A stretch of 64,000 nucleotides of DNA from contig CM033400.1 of the NCBI GenBank assembly GCA_019426215.1, positions 17,902,568-17,966,567 of the forward strand, in the 5' to 3' direction. This DNA is from Buddleja alternifolia. Its lineage: Eukaryota > Streptophyta > Magnoliopsida > Lamiales > Scrophulariaceae. Position 1 is the first letter of the stretch; every line of letters begins with the position of its first letter. The notes below the pieces were generated by a model. The model worked only from the letters and a program-made list of their open reading frames with translations. It was not told the origin of the DNA and did no database searches. Below, piece after piece: positions 48,629 through 60,046 of the stretch. The translations under genes and the position numbers were made by a program.

Positions 48629-48944
48629 AGGCTCAATCACCCGTTGGTGGGGTTGACCTCGGAGTACGATTCAATTGGTGCATTTGACAATGGGAAATGG
48701 ACTGCCAACAAGGAATTCAATGTCTCAAAAGTAAAGAGAAGCAGCCTGTATGTCATAGGTGTTGTGAAATTAAAGTCTTTGTCCAAAGCATTAATGACTG
48801 ACTTATATTAGATATGAAAGGCAGTTTGGTAATTTCACATCAATATGATTATTGTACAGTATCAAGTTGTATGAGTTTGACGTTCCATGACTCTTACTTG
48901 ATCAGGTTGTGTCAGTGAAGAGTTTATACTCATATGGTAATTGG
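48629..48944 (+). repeat. Copia LTR fragment fused to RT
   Basis: Matches 39100-39400 in order ('ggtggggttgacctcgga', 'aagtctttg', 'tttggtaatttcac', 'tttatactcatat'). The join with RT lies at about 48628. Confidence 0.7.
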
Positions 48945-49500
48945 TGGTCCCAAGTGGTATACGAAAGGGTCTAGAAGGGGGGGGGGGTTGAATAGATCCT
49001 GAAGTCTTTTTTGACTTCAAAAATTCGTATCACTTTTAAAGATTAGAACGCTTAGGAAGCTGAGCGCTTGGGTCAGACGCTTCAGTAAAGATGACTTAGA
49101 TTTAGTGATTTTAGCAATTTACCAAGGTAAGGTAACACTTAGATCGCTTAATCAGGGTTAGCACAATGGAAATAATTTTAAAGCTTTAGCCTTCATTTAG
49201 GTTAAATAGTCGCGCTTGTCTTTTTCAAAGTAATTAGGAAAATATAAAGTAAGACAATAATGAAAGTAAATGACACAAGATATATAAGGTTCACTGGGTG
49301 ATGTAATCCCAACTACGTCCTTCTTCTCCTTTTCACTTGGAGGGAATTTACTAAGATGAGTATCAAAGAATCACACAGAATCTTCTACAAGATAGTAAAG
49401 AGGTGAATATGATCTCGGGCTCCTTGATCACACAGATTTCAGCACCAATGAAGATCGTCTTCTACAAGCTTCTCCCATTCAGAAATAGTGCCTGTAAGGG
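48945..49500 (-). repeat. Sirevirus-like LTR, truncated (older copy)
   Basis: Collinear and diverged copy of 49677-50330, including the poly-G stretch at 48980 and the 'gatgtaatcccaactacgtcc' block. It lacks the LTR start and the last few bases of the LTR end. Confidence 0.75.
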
Positions 49501-49673
49501 GTTTCAACAACTTTCTCACTCAGATTATCGGTTTTGGAGATTGCCTTGGACGATTGATGCTTTTCTTTCTCATTTTCCCCCTTCTTGGCATCATCAAGAG
49601 AGGTCTTCAGATCAGCGATATCTTGACGCAAAAGACGAACTTCTTCAATGAGTAAAGTAACTTGTCGAGCGAT
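49501..49673 (-). pseudogene. Coding remnant between two Sirevirus-like LTRs
   Basis: The minus strand reads IARQVTLLIEEVRLLRQDI, then KTSLDDAKKGENEKEKHQ, a heptad-like coiled-coil region, ending near the truncated LTR. Probably the end of the second ORF of an older element into which SIRE2 inserted. Only about 57 codons remain; homology to the ORF at 53064-60501 is not certain. Confidence 0.45.
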
Positions 49674-52600
49674 TGTTGGTCCCAAGTGGCATACGAAATG
49701 GTCTAGAAGGGGGGGGGGTTGAATAGACCCTGAAGTCTTTTTCGACTTCAAAAGATTTTGTATTAAAATGGTTTTTGGACGCTTGAAATAGTAGACGCTT
49801 GAATTGTCTAACGCTTGACTTAAGCGTTCACTTAAAATATAGGCGCTTTGGCGAAGCGTCTGATGAAGACTGTTTTTAGAAAGTTAACTTAGACTTCAAG
49901 ATTTGAAAACTTTAACCAAGTAGATTTAAGCGTTCAGTTCTTTAATCAGTGTTAGCACAGTGGAATAATTTTTGGAGTCTTCTCTTTGAAAGCTTTAGCG
50001 TCACAAGAAGTTTCTTAGTTGCTTAGATTTTGATTGTGTTTTACTCATGCAATGATATGATAGATGAAGGAATTGACTGAAAAGTAAACGACACAAAGTT
50101 TGTAAGGTTCGTTGGGTGATGTAATCCCAACTACGTCCTTCTTCTCCTTTGCACTCGGAGGCAATCCACTAAAATGATTCTCAAAGAATCACACAAAATC
50201 TTCTACAAATTAGGGAGAGATGGATGTCGATGACTTGAGCTCCTTGATCACACAGATTTCTGCTCCAAATCACTTCAATCCCCTTGCTTCTTTCACCCAG
50301 AAATAATGCAAGTATCCAACTTCGACTTCACACAGATCGCGAGGCTTGGATGGACTTTTCTGACACGCTAAAAGCTAACGTGCTATGATAGCAAGTGCAC
50401 TAGTCGTGTGTAGTAATAAGTGTGGACGAAAAGTCCGGGTTGTCGAACCACGGAGACTTGAATTCTAGTTTATGATTTTATACAAAAAAACAACCACAAT
50501 AAAAGTAACTTAAATGTAAAAACGTGTACAATAAAAACAAGGTTATGCAAATGAATTAAAACCAATTATAAAGGGAGACTAAGGCACATGCTAGGTCCAA
50601 ATTGATCAAATATACTTATAAAGGCTCTTGTTGTAGAATTACTCTTATATTGTTATGGTGAAAACTCCTAAGGTAGAGAATAACCGATGTCTCGCGTATA
50701 AACTCCTCTACTTAGATCGTGATTTCCCAAATATCCCTATCCGGAAATCTAACCACTAAACATGCATTAATGTACTAGAGTTCACTCGATTTGAATCGAA
50801 CGACTTCACCCGGGAATCTTTACCTATGTCTAGGGCAATTCCTCATTAGTTGCGGGTCATGATGTGAATTTCTTGCACCCTAAGTCAATTTTCTCCCGAA
50901 ATATTAACCTAGGCATAAGATTCTAACATATAGTGATCAAGTATATGCAAGATAGACAAAAACACAATTCACATCACATAACAATATAAGAACAACCTCA
51001 ACAATCATCTATTGTAAGCATATATCACAATTTGGCTTTACATGGCCCTAGTCTTACGAATTTAGTTCATAATTGAAAGCATAAAAGACATAAGAGGAAT
51101 ATTCATAGACATAAATGAAATGAGAAGCTCTTAAAAATTCCCTAAATGGTGAATGATGATGGATCTTGAAGTTGAGCCTTCAATCCCCAAGCTCTTTTCC
51201 TTCCTCTAGTTTTCCCCTCCAAGAGTGATGAAGAATGGTGATGAATGGTGGAGAAATTAGATTAGGGGCTGCCCCCCTCTCCTCCAAAAATCTGAAATTG
51301 ATAGTGAATGATGAAGAGTATGGGTTCCCCCTCCTTTTATAGCCAAAATTCCACTAAAGTATGCATTAAGAATTCCCATTAAAGTTCCCCAATGAGAATT
51401 CCACCTAAGGTGATGCTTAAAGTTTGGCTTTTAAGATTTAAACCAGCTAAAAAATGCTAAACTTTCGGCCCTTAAGAATTCCACCAAGCATAACCATGTG
51501 AAAACTTCAACAAAACACATGCATGCTGCCATTTTCTTGCTTTCCAGCGCAGTCTTAGTATTTTACTCATAAACATCTCCACAGATCTCCAAATTGGATT
51601 ATTCAAGTCCCCATGTTCAGATAAAACATAGATCTACAACTTTCCAGAAGGACATTTTGTCCAATTCGATCTCTACGTATACCTAAATTAAGTTTCAACA
51701 TGGAGGTTGTTTCTGATTTGGCGCCCATAAAGTAAATCTACCAAGAAACACACTTATGACAACCCCTCAACACATGTGCTGAATTATGGCTAAAAGTGAT
51801 TCTTACCCATCATATAATGCTGGAATTTAGGCTGAAAAGGAGTAACATTTGGACTATCCATGCCTAGGCATGACTAGGAGGGCGTTGGGGCGTATCTTCG
51901 CACATGTACTTCTCTGTTCGGCGCAGAAATCGTATTTCCTTCACAATTATCTCTATAGACCTCCGATTTGGATGTTTCAAGTTTCCATTTGAAGCTAAGA
52001 CATACATCTAAAACTTTGTAGAAGGAAACTTTGTCTAAGTCGGTCTCAAAATGTACGGAATTATCGCTCGAATGTGGTAGGAGATGCATAAATCGCCTAG
52101 GTGTTGAAAAACATGCTTGAACTTGTTTTGTACATCGTTTTTCTACCCTTTTCTTCATGTATTCTCATTTATTACCTGTATTCACTTAACACACCTATTA
52201 AATGCAAATGTGACATGATTTAAGCAATAAGTGAATCCAAATCATAAGAATTACGGTCTTAAAAATACGTAAAAACACCTCTTATCATTTTCTAAAACGG
52301 TTTGTTTGATTTTAATGAAGTTCAAACAACTTGGGAATATCTTAGTAGGAAAGTGGTTTCTTCGAAAAGAATGTTTGAGATATTTGTTGACTGTCTCAGG
52401 ATTTGAAGAAAAGCAAGTGGAATGTTTTTCTTGAATATTCTGGCTTTTCTGAGAATTTAAGGAATGAGACTTCAATGCAACAGCAATTCGACTTGATAAT
52501 TGTTCTCTGTTTGGCTTGTTGTTTAAGTTCTATTTATAGGCATTCTTGGAGAAAGTGTCCGTTTGACACATGCACTGGCGCGTGTCTCTCACTTTCGCGA

Positions 52601-52975
52601 GTGAACAACTTTTGTCCTTTTTCCTAAAAATCTGTTGCACAAAAGTTGGTGCTACAGTCTGAGATAGTTGACAGTCCAATAGGGTGGCTTCTCCGTACAT
52701 CTGAAAGTGCTTATCACATTTAATGCATTTGAATTAAATACCCGGTGGTGCTTAATGCTTTGAGAATATTTGCATTAAACTCCTTCTGGACTTGGAAATA
52801 AATGCAGGTGAAATCACTTCTTTCCCATAAGGTAACGCTTGATATAGCTGGTCAATTGAACGCTTGGAGACTGTATCTTTTTTCAGAGATCAGGCGCTTG
52901 AGTCTTCGAACTTTACCTTTGATAAACTCACTCAGAAATTATCAGACGCTCAGCCTAAGACTACGTTGCCTAACA
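49674..52975 (-). repeat. 3' LTR of Sirevirus-like element SIRE2, split by a solo LTR
   Basis: Minus sense, TGTTAGGCAACG at 52975 to ...GGGACCAACA at 49674; about 1.37 kb without the insert. A TATA box (CCTATAAATAGA) near 52535 on the minus strand. Rich in AAGCGTT/AACGCTT motifs. The start coordinate rests on a TGTT just upstream of the U3 and is less sure than the end. Confidence 0.65.
50361..52287 (-). mobile_element. Family Y solo LTR
   Basis: 1927 bp, ends TGACACGCT (50361) and CTCTTATCA (52287), with TTTTC on both sides (50356-50360 and 52288-52292). A TATA motif (GGCTATAAAAGGAGG) on the minus strand near 51340 sets the sense. The part at 51734-52287 is nearly identical to 1-554. Confidence 0.9.
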
Positions 52976-53063
52976 ATCTAAAATAAAACAAAGCAAAGCC
53001 TAATAAGCCTATTACAAATCTAACGCTTCAAAGCTTATACAAATTTTTCTACCAAAATAAAAC
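52976..53063 (-). other. Spacer between second ORF and 3' LTR of SIRE2
   Basis: AT-rich, 88 bp. No clear polypurine tract, which weakens the exact LTR start. Confidence 0.35.
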
Positions 53064-55331
53064 TTACATATTTTTGGGGTCTAACAAAAAAATCCTAATT
53101 GTCATCATCAAAACTTCTAACATGAAATTCCTAACAGCGATACTCTGGGCAACGACATTGGAAGAATTGTGCCTCTCAGTATCAGCTAAAGCGTTCTGGG
53201 CGAAATGACGATTGAATTCTGAGGAGAGTTCAGCGATTAGAGGTGATATGCTTTCCATGATGGTAATAGTACTCTTGTTAGCAGCGTTGGAAATATCACG
53301 GCTTCGAGTGTCAGACACTATTCGGATTTTCCTATCAGCGGCGTCAAAAATCTTTGAGCAAGAACCCTCAATGTTGCTTAGCGAGTTCCGTACTGCTTGT
53401 CTGAAATCTCGAGCGTCTAGATCACTGTCCGAATCCGAGTCCGAAGAAGAACGCTCAGGAGATGGAAAGAGTCCGTAAGAGCTAGAAACTGCAGCCTTGC
53501 CTTTGGTTTTATGTCTGATAAATGGCTCTACAGGCTCTTTAGCAATTCTAGCATGAACTTCTTCTATCGCTTGATCCATGGATAGATCTACAATCGTTGA
53601 CTGGGGCTCGACTACTGGGGCGCTAGAGGGATCTGGCAAAGAGGCCTCGGGAATTTAAACGGCATCCACAGCAAGAGAATCTTCTATTTCAATAATTTTG
53701 ATGGAAGGAGAGGGGTCTTCGACAACAATGACCCGGAGTGGGCCAATTGCTTCCATCACATGCCTTGGACTTATCAGGTCGGTCTGTGGAATAAAGAATA
53801 TAGCGTCTTCGCGCTCTTCAAACTTTCACTCCTTCTGGCAGATCAACTCCTGAAATATAAGAGTTATAGAAGTCCAATATAAATGGCATCAGCGCTTGAG
53901 CTGCTTCGTGGTCTACTGGTCTGATTAGTGAAATCATCTTGGCCACTTGAATTTTTTGTTCACAAAAGAGCACAGGGTGAATATTGTATCCACGGAAGTC
54001 GTTTAGCCCTGAATAGTGATTGAAAGTGATATCCAGCGCTTATGCATTTTCTATCACTGCTCTTCTGTCTCTGTAGAATTCAGCAAACTCAGCGTGTTCA
54101 TTTGCAACATCGACAAAAAATTCACTTTGTCCTGGAAGAAGCGACTGTTTACTGGTGGAGGCTTCTTCGTTCAAATTTGGAAGAATGCGTTGAACAAACG
54201 CTTGATGGGGGTGAAACACATAGCGTCAGCCTTGATTGACTAAGGCTAGTTGTCGACGGATGTAGCTCTCGATGGGTTGCCTATAGATTGGTAGATCGTT
54301 AACATTTTCGGCAATATGCTGACGCTGATGAAGTAAAAAGGTAGCAAACCCTTGACGTCTGTATTCGATTCCAAATTCAAATAAGAATGGATATCTCACG
54401 AGTTCTTCAAGGGTATAGAAGTGTAAAACGAATTCTTCAGCCCATCTGGCTGTATCTATCATCTATCGCTTTCCAAGTTTGTCAGCTTTCTTCTGATCTT
54501 TTCTGGCTGTAAGAAACTTTTCAAAGCGTTTAATTTATTCATCATAATCTTCAGCCTAAAATCTTGCAAGGTATTCTCAGGCTTCATCTTCTATCCATGA
54601 GTTGATAGGATTGGGACGCTCAACAACCACTGGTCCTTTTCCTTTCCATAGTCTAAGAGGTTTAGGGGATAGAGCGTTCTGAGGAGAATGAACGACTTTG
54701 GGGTTAGCGGAGTATCCAATCCTGTTGAGAATTTCTTCGTCTGGATTCTTTGACTAATCACCCATATAGGGATTCTTGATGACAATCTTATTCTGGCGCA
54801 AGGGATAAAAAGATTCTTCAGAATGACCAGTAAAGTTGAACCGCTTCTCGTCAAATTTTGCCATGTTGAACGCTGGTCGCCGAATATACTCAAGGCGAGA
54901 TTGAAGACGCTCAAGATTGTAGAGACCTAGGTCGGCGAATCGCTCGAAGAATTTAAACTTGTGAGAATTGGAAACAGAAGCTCTATGGAGAGTTGTTTGA
55001 AAGTTGATTTCTGATTCAACAAGTGTCTGGGTGTCCCGTTCTCTAGCAGCATAATAAAATTCAATGTCTGCATTGTATCCGCGAGCAAAGAAGTCTATGA
55101 CACGGGGAGGAGATCCGGTTGGGGTGGGAGCGAAGGCAATAGATTCTGTTGGGATAGGGGCCACTTCTATCGACCGCTCATCATGATCAGTTACTTGACT
55201 GACTGGAGATGTGTCAGCGTCAGGAAGGATGTGGGCTACTTCCTTAGCGATATCCACAACTGTTTCGATATCCACACCCGATTCAACGAGAATCTCAAAA
55301 GGTGAAGGTGCAGCGTCTTGTGCATCTTGAG

Positions 55332-55411
55332 CTGATACATGTAAGCGTTTGAGAAAATCAAGCAAAATTTCTACGAAGTAGAAATTAAAAATAAGATACT
55401 ACAATGCTTAC
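55332..55411 (-). other. Candidate 80-bp intron in second ORF
   Basis: Minus strand GTAAGC donor directly after CCTCAGG, acceptor GTATCAG before CTCAAGATGC. Removing it joins DDSPQ to AQDAQDAAPSPFE in one frame (phase 1) and removes a stop in the segment. Confidence 0.5.
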
Positions 55412-55597
55412 CCTGAGGACTATCATCGACTGACACAGCCGCTTGATCTGTTTCTACTTTTGGTACAGTTTCCCCAGGCTCCGGGACCTCTTCACCAGGA
55501 TCTAAATCGAGAAAAGAAGTGAGGGGATCAGCACGAATAGGTATATTCAAAGTCTCAAGAGTGTTAAGAGCATTTTGAATATCCGCGTCAACTTCGG

Positions 55598-55680
55598 CTG
55601 GAAAAGGTTTTATCCTAGCGTTAGAAAAAGGAAACCTAACGAGGAAAGGATAAATTACTCTGTTTTTCACAAGTACTTAC
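55598..55680 (-). other. Candidate 83-bp intron in second ORF
   Basis: Minus strand GTAAGTAC donor after TTTTCAGG, acceptor CCTTTTCCAG before CCGAAGTTGA. Phase 1, with the same FQ-A style junction as the intron at 55332. Removal links the proline-rich region to AEVDADIQNALNTLE in frame. Confidence 0.5.
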
Positions 55681-56463
55681 CCTGAAAACGAGCAGCCTTC
55701 TCAGAAAGAGTAGTTGCTCTAGGCTCAAGAGAAAATTCAGGAACAACGTCCGAAGGAGGAGGAACACTCGCCGAGTCTTCAAGCACTGGCTCGACTGGAG
55801 CGCTTGTCGATGTAGCTGGAGTGGATGAAAGAGTACGCCTGCGTGCTAGCGGTACTTCTTCTTCTTCTACTTCTTCCTCTTCCTGAGGGAAGATAAACGC
55901 TGGAGGGGGAGAGGGAGACTTGGGAGAAGAATAAGGAGAATTTTGTTTCTTCTTGGGCTCCTGCTTCTTCTGCTTCTTTGATGGCTTCGCTGGTTCAGCG
56001 ACCTTAACAACAATCTTTTATTTTGGTCGCTTAACCACCACCTCTTCTTCCGATGATGATGATGATGATGAAGACGAAGACGCTTGTTCTTCATCATCGC
56101 TGCAAACTCCTTCGGCAAGAATTCGCTCACGCTCTTCTTTGGGAACCGTTGCTCCACCACGCTTCCTTGGCCTTAGCAGCTCGCCAAGCATTTTCTTTCC
56201 ATAAAAGTTTAGCGCTGGTATTTTCTTTCCAGCGGAGTTGGTGAAACCGCTAGCGCTAAGAAGACGACTTAAAACAATCCCGCAAGGCTTGGGATTAACC
56301 GATTTGGCCATAGCTTGTTTGAATCGATTAAAAACGTAAAGTGACCAATTTATCTTTAGTTTGGTAAGAATGGCCAACATCATCTTGTATTGGAGATTTG
56401 AAACCTCATCGAAGCTCCCCTTTCTACATTCGATCATCTTTGCACATATGTCCGAAAGAATGA

Positions 56464-57776
56464 TGACACGCTAGAACCTAACGTGCTTGGTAGCAAGTAT
56501 ACTAGTCGTGTAGTAATAAAAATGGATAAAATAAGTCCGGGTTTTCGAATCACGGAGACTTGGATTTTAGCTTGTGATTTGCAAATAAATGTAAAGACAA
56601 TTTAACGGAAAGTAAGAGTAAGACAAGTAAGTAAATGAAGAACAAAAATAAGAACGGATTGAAACTCAAATGTGAAAATAGACTAAGGCACTTGCAAGAC
56701 TTGACTTGATCCTCATTCGCACATAGACTCTCATTGAATTATTAGACCTAGTTACTATGGTGAAAACTCCTAAGGTAAAGAATAACCGATGTCTCGTGAT
56801 AGACTCCTACACTTAAATGGCGGTTTCCTAAGTATGTCTACCCGGAAATCTAACCTCTAAGCATGCATTGAAGATCTAGAATTTACTCGATTAAAATCGA
56901 ACGACTTCACCCGGGAGTCTTTACCTATGTCTAGGGCAACTCCTATTTGGTTCGATGATGTTATAAATCCCTTGCACCCTAGCTTAACTCTTTCTCAAGA
57001 TGCTAAACTAGGCAATTTATAATACATATGGTGATCAATCACATGTAAGAAACATAAGCACAAATTCATAACACATAGCAACATAGGAATTAATTCAACG
57101 ATTATCAATAACACGAATAATTCACAAATCAATTCTTACAAGGCCCTAGCTATATGAATTTAGCCCATAACTATCAATATAGAAGAATTCAACATGTTCA
57201 TATCCATAAATGTAAACATAAAATGCAATAAACAATGAATAAACTCCCTATAAGGTTGAATGATGATGATCTCTAATGGAGCTTCACTCCTTAGCTCTTA
57301 TTCTCTTCTTGTCCTTTTAGATCAGTGACATTATAGCCCAAAATTGAGAAGTATGCTCCCAATTCCCCAGATTTTGAACCCTTCAAATGAATTGAAAAAG
57401 TCAATTTATACATTCAGAATTCTGTTATCGCGGCGCCTAGGCGCGCGTCGATCGGCGCCTAGGCGCCGCCTACATGGCGTGTCTTTCTTGGGGCAAAAGT
57501 TCAGGGGCGCCTAGGCGTGCAGAAAAGAGGCGCCTAGGTGTGCGTCTCAGAAGCCAGATTTCTCTCTGCTGGGATCGCGCCTGGGCGTGGTTCTTAGAAG
57601 GCTGAGCTGAGTTGGTGAAGTGAGTCGTCTTTTGCCCTTTTCTTCGTCCATCGTCGCTTACTACCTGAATTCACTTCACACACATATTAAACGCACGAGT
57701 GGCATGAATAAACTATATACGGGCCTAAATTATCATTAAAAAGGCCTAAAAACTCATGCAAAAATGACTCCTATCA
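56464..57776 (-). repeat. 3' LTR of Y1
   Basis: 1313 bp, TGATAGGAGTC at 57776 on the minus strand to AGCGTGTCA at 56464. U3 carries GGCGCCTAGGCGC palindromes at 57432-57444 and 57454-57467 with more to 57600. Confidence 0.85.
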
Positions 57777-57790
57777 ACCCCCCCAAACTT
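57777..57790 (-). promoter_or_regulatory. Polypurine tract of Y1
   Basis: Minus strand AAGTTTGGGGGGGT immediately before the LTR. Confidence 0.8.
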
Positions 57791-59419
57791 ATCACTTGCT
57801 CGACCTCGAGCAAGAAAAGGCATATGATACGAGCTCATCATCAAACACAGGGAAAATAATAAAAATAAAGAACCTAACTCACTTTCGTGGAGTACACGGT
57901 TGCATTTAGCAGATGCAACAAGCCTTTGAACCCTTGAGTTACCTCAAAGGACGAGTTATAGTCTCGTGAGGGTTTGCAGCCGATATACCCACAAAATTGA
58001 AAGATTTTCAATCCCCGATCAATCAACGCAAATTACTATGATTAATAAAACACAATGGTATGAATTCATCTGTTTAAGCTCAAATTTCCATATATATACA
58101 CATCACACACTTGCTCATGTTATGCCTTAACATCGAAAAAATCATCCTAAGGGTGTAGTGTAATAAATCTCAAGCATTATAGTCGAGTGGCATTCTTACC
58201 ACTTTTCAAGCATTAACCCCATATTTAGCAACTTTCGATTAGTCACATGGTACGAAAATTGAAGAAAACTTCATAGCCACTAAAAATTTGTCACTTTATC
58301 CACTTTTGGCTTCAACTTTTGCATGTTCAACTCAAAACATTAGAGGTTAGACCATGTGCAATGTTTGATTCTCTTAGGCTTTCTATGACATCCTTGTAAC
58401 GAGCTTTAGGCCAATAATTTCCAAACCAGATGGCTTTAGGGTATCAAGTGTAGAGACACTCCTAAGGGCTTAATCGCTCGAGTGTCAAAGGCCACAAAAC
58501 CGAACTAGGTCCTTATTCACTTAACACTTGCATTGGCTTGAGCTTTGCTCAAATTAGCATAATAGTACAGTATTCTAGGCATGGTGCTCTTCGTCCCCAG
58601 TATCTATTAAGCCTGACTTTTGCAGTCAGACCAATGTTCAACCTCTTTTTATTATTGTTAAGCATACGAAGTTAACGTTCTCAACTCATAACACATGTGA
58701 AAATTCTAAGTTGATATTTACGGGATCAAGCCTTTAAATGTTTCAAAATGGTTGCCCACTCAACGCCTCTACCCTCGATTTATGTGCATATGTGAATCAT
58801 CTTAAAGATAATCTAGTCACGTTTAGGGTCCCACAAGCAAGGAAACGATGTGTATAGCCATTAAAAACCACATTGATAGAGAAAACATACCATGTATTCA
58901 AATTAACCATGCTCAATGCATCAAGTGAAGGGTTGAAATTCTATCCAAAAATTTTCAAAATTGCACAAGCTTCACATGTAGAGGTGCCACCCCCCCAAAC
59001 TTGGACCGAAATATCTAAAACATGGATAAATATGACTACAATGGATCTAGTACTCCCCCCCGAAACTTAACATGAACATTGGCCCCAATGTTCAAAAAAG
59101 GGTAAGGTACACATCACCATAGGGTGTGCTGAAAAGCAAACCCGAGTCCACGAAAGCGAGTGAATCCAAGAGAGGCAACCACGGTGTTGGCCATGATGTC
59201 AACCACTACATATTTAAACACATGCTAGCCATCCGAATCATTAGGCATTGGATAGAAACGATGAAAACACCACGTAACAAACATAGACTAGAAGATGCAT
59301 AGATAAAGAACTAGAAAGAAAACAAAAGAGCATCCAACATATAACAATATCCAACAAAACAAATCAAAAGATAGACAAAACGACAAAGCGAGACAGGAAA
59401 TGGAAAATATAAAACAAGA
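57791..59419 (-). other. 3' non-coding region of Y1
   Basis: 1.63 kb without ORFs, collinear with 1938-3830 of Z1. It includes the empty site of the MITE at about 58380. Confidence 0.7.
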
Positions 59420-59683
59420 CTAATCCTCGGTGCCAAAACGGTCAATATAGTCCTCGTCCTCTCCTCCCCCGAGATCAGCCAAATCGAGCATAGGGCTACC
59501 CTCGTCATCGGGAGCATAATCATCATCTCCCACAGGAAGTATAGCACCCGACTCGGGCACATCCTCGGGCTGCTGAGGAGTGGGGTGCGGGTAAGGTGGA
59601 GGAGTAGAATAGTCAAATGGGCCCAGGCCGACAAATGTGTCCTATTCGATGAGAAGCTGACGGAAGTATGCACATGTGTCAGC
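59420..59683 (-). pseudogene. C-terminal remnant of the Y1 accessory ORF
   Basis: The minus strand reads AYFRQLLIE, then a stop, GLGPFDYSTPPPYPHP and a run of Pro and acidic residues ending DEDYIDRFGTED and a stop at 59420. The layout (short helix, proline-rich linker, acidic end) resembles the end of the Z1 ORF at 3831-4013. A longer frame over the same bases (59311-59694) is a shadow with no protein-like pattern. The N-terminal part was lost in the deletion at about 59684. Confidence 0.55.
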
Positions 59684-60046
59684 CTAGGCGCCACCTACGT
59701 GGCGTGTCTTTCTTGGGGCAAAAGTTCAGGGGGACCCAGGCGTGCAGAAAAGAGGCGCCCAGGCGCGCGATGTGTGGCGCCTAGGCTTGCGTCTCAGAAG
59801 CCAGATTTCTCTCTGTTGGGATCGCGCCTTGGCGCGGGTGAAGTGGCGCCTGGGCGTGGTTTTTAGAAGGCTGAGCTGAGTTGGTGAAGTGAGTCATCTT
59901 TTGCCCTTTTCTTCGTCCATCGTCGCTTACTACCTGAATTCACTTCACACACATATTAAACGCACGAGTGGCATGAAATAAACTATATACGGGCCTAAAT
60001 TATCATTAAAAAGGACTATAAACTCATGCAAAAATGACTCCTATCA
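59684..60046 (-). repeat. 5' LTR remnant of Y1
   Basis: Matches 57473-57776 of the 3' LTR with small changes and one extra 'gcgcctaggc' unit. Only the first 360 bp of the LTR (U3 side) remain; the other 950 bp are deleted. Confidence 0.8.

Larger units (their letters stand above)
56464..60046 (-). mobile_element. Gypsy-type element Y1, internally deleted
   Basis: 3583 bp, starts TGACACGCT and ends GACTCCTATCA, with AATGA on both sides (56459-56463 and 60047-60051). It inserted into the SIRE2 second ORF. It keeps the 3' LTR, polypurine tract, 3' non-coding region and the end of its ORF. The rest of the interior, the PBS and most of the 5' LTR are gone. Confidence 0.9.

Noticed and set aside
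53212..53478. Plus-strand frame opposite the second ORF of SIRE2
   Set aside because: Antisense shadow of the serine/aspartate-rich coding region.
56018..56160. Histidine/arginine-rich frame near a repeated GAT tract
   Set aside because: Created by a (GAT)n microsatellite read out of frame; the true frame gives serines and acidic residues.
57425..57600. CRISPR-like repeated palindromes
   Set aside because: Irregular spacing, no unique spacers of constant length, and the units are part of a plant LTR.
59311..59694. 127-codon minus frame over the Y1 ORF end
   Set aside because: Shadow frame; the neighbouring frame shows the biased Pro/Asp-rich protein end.
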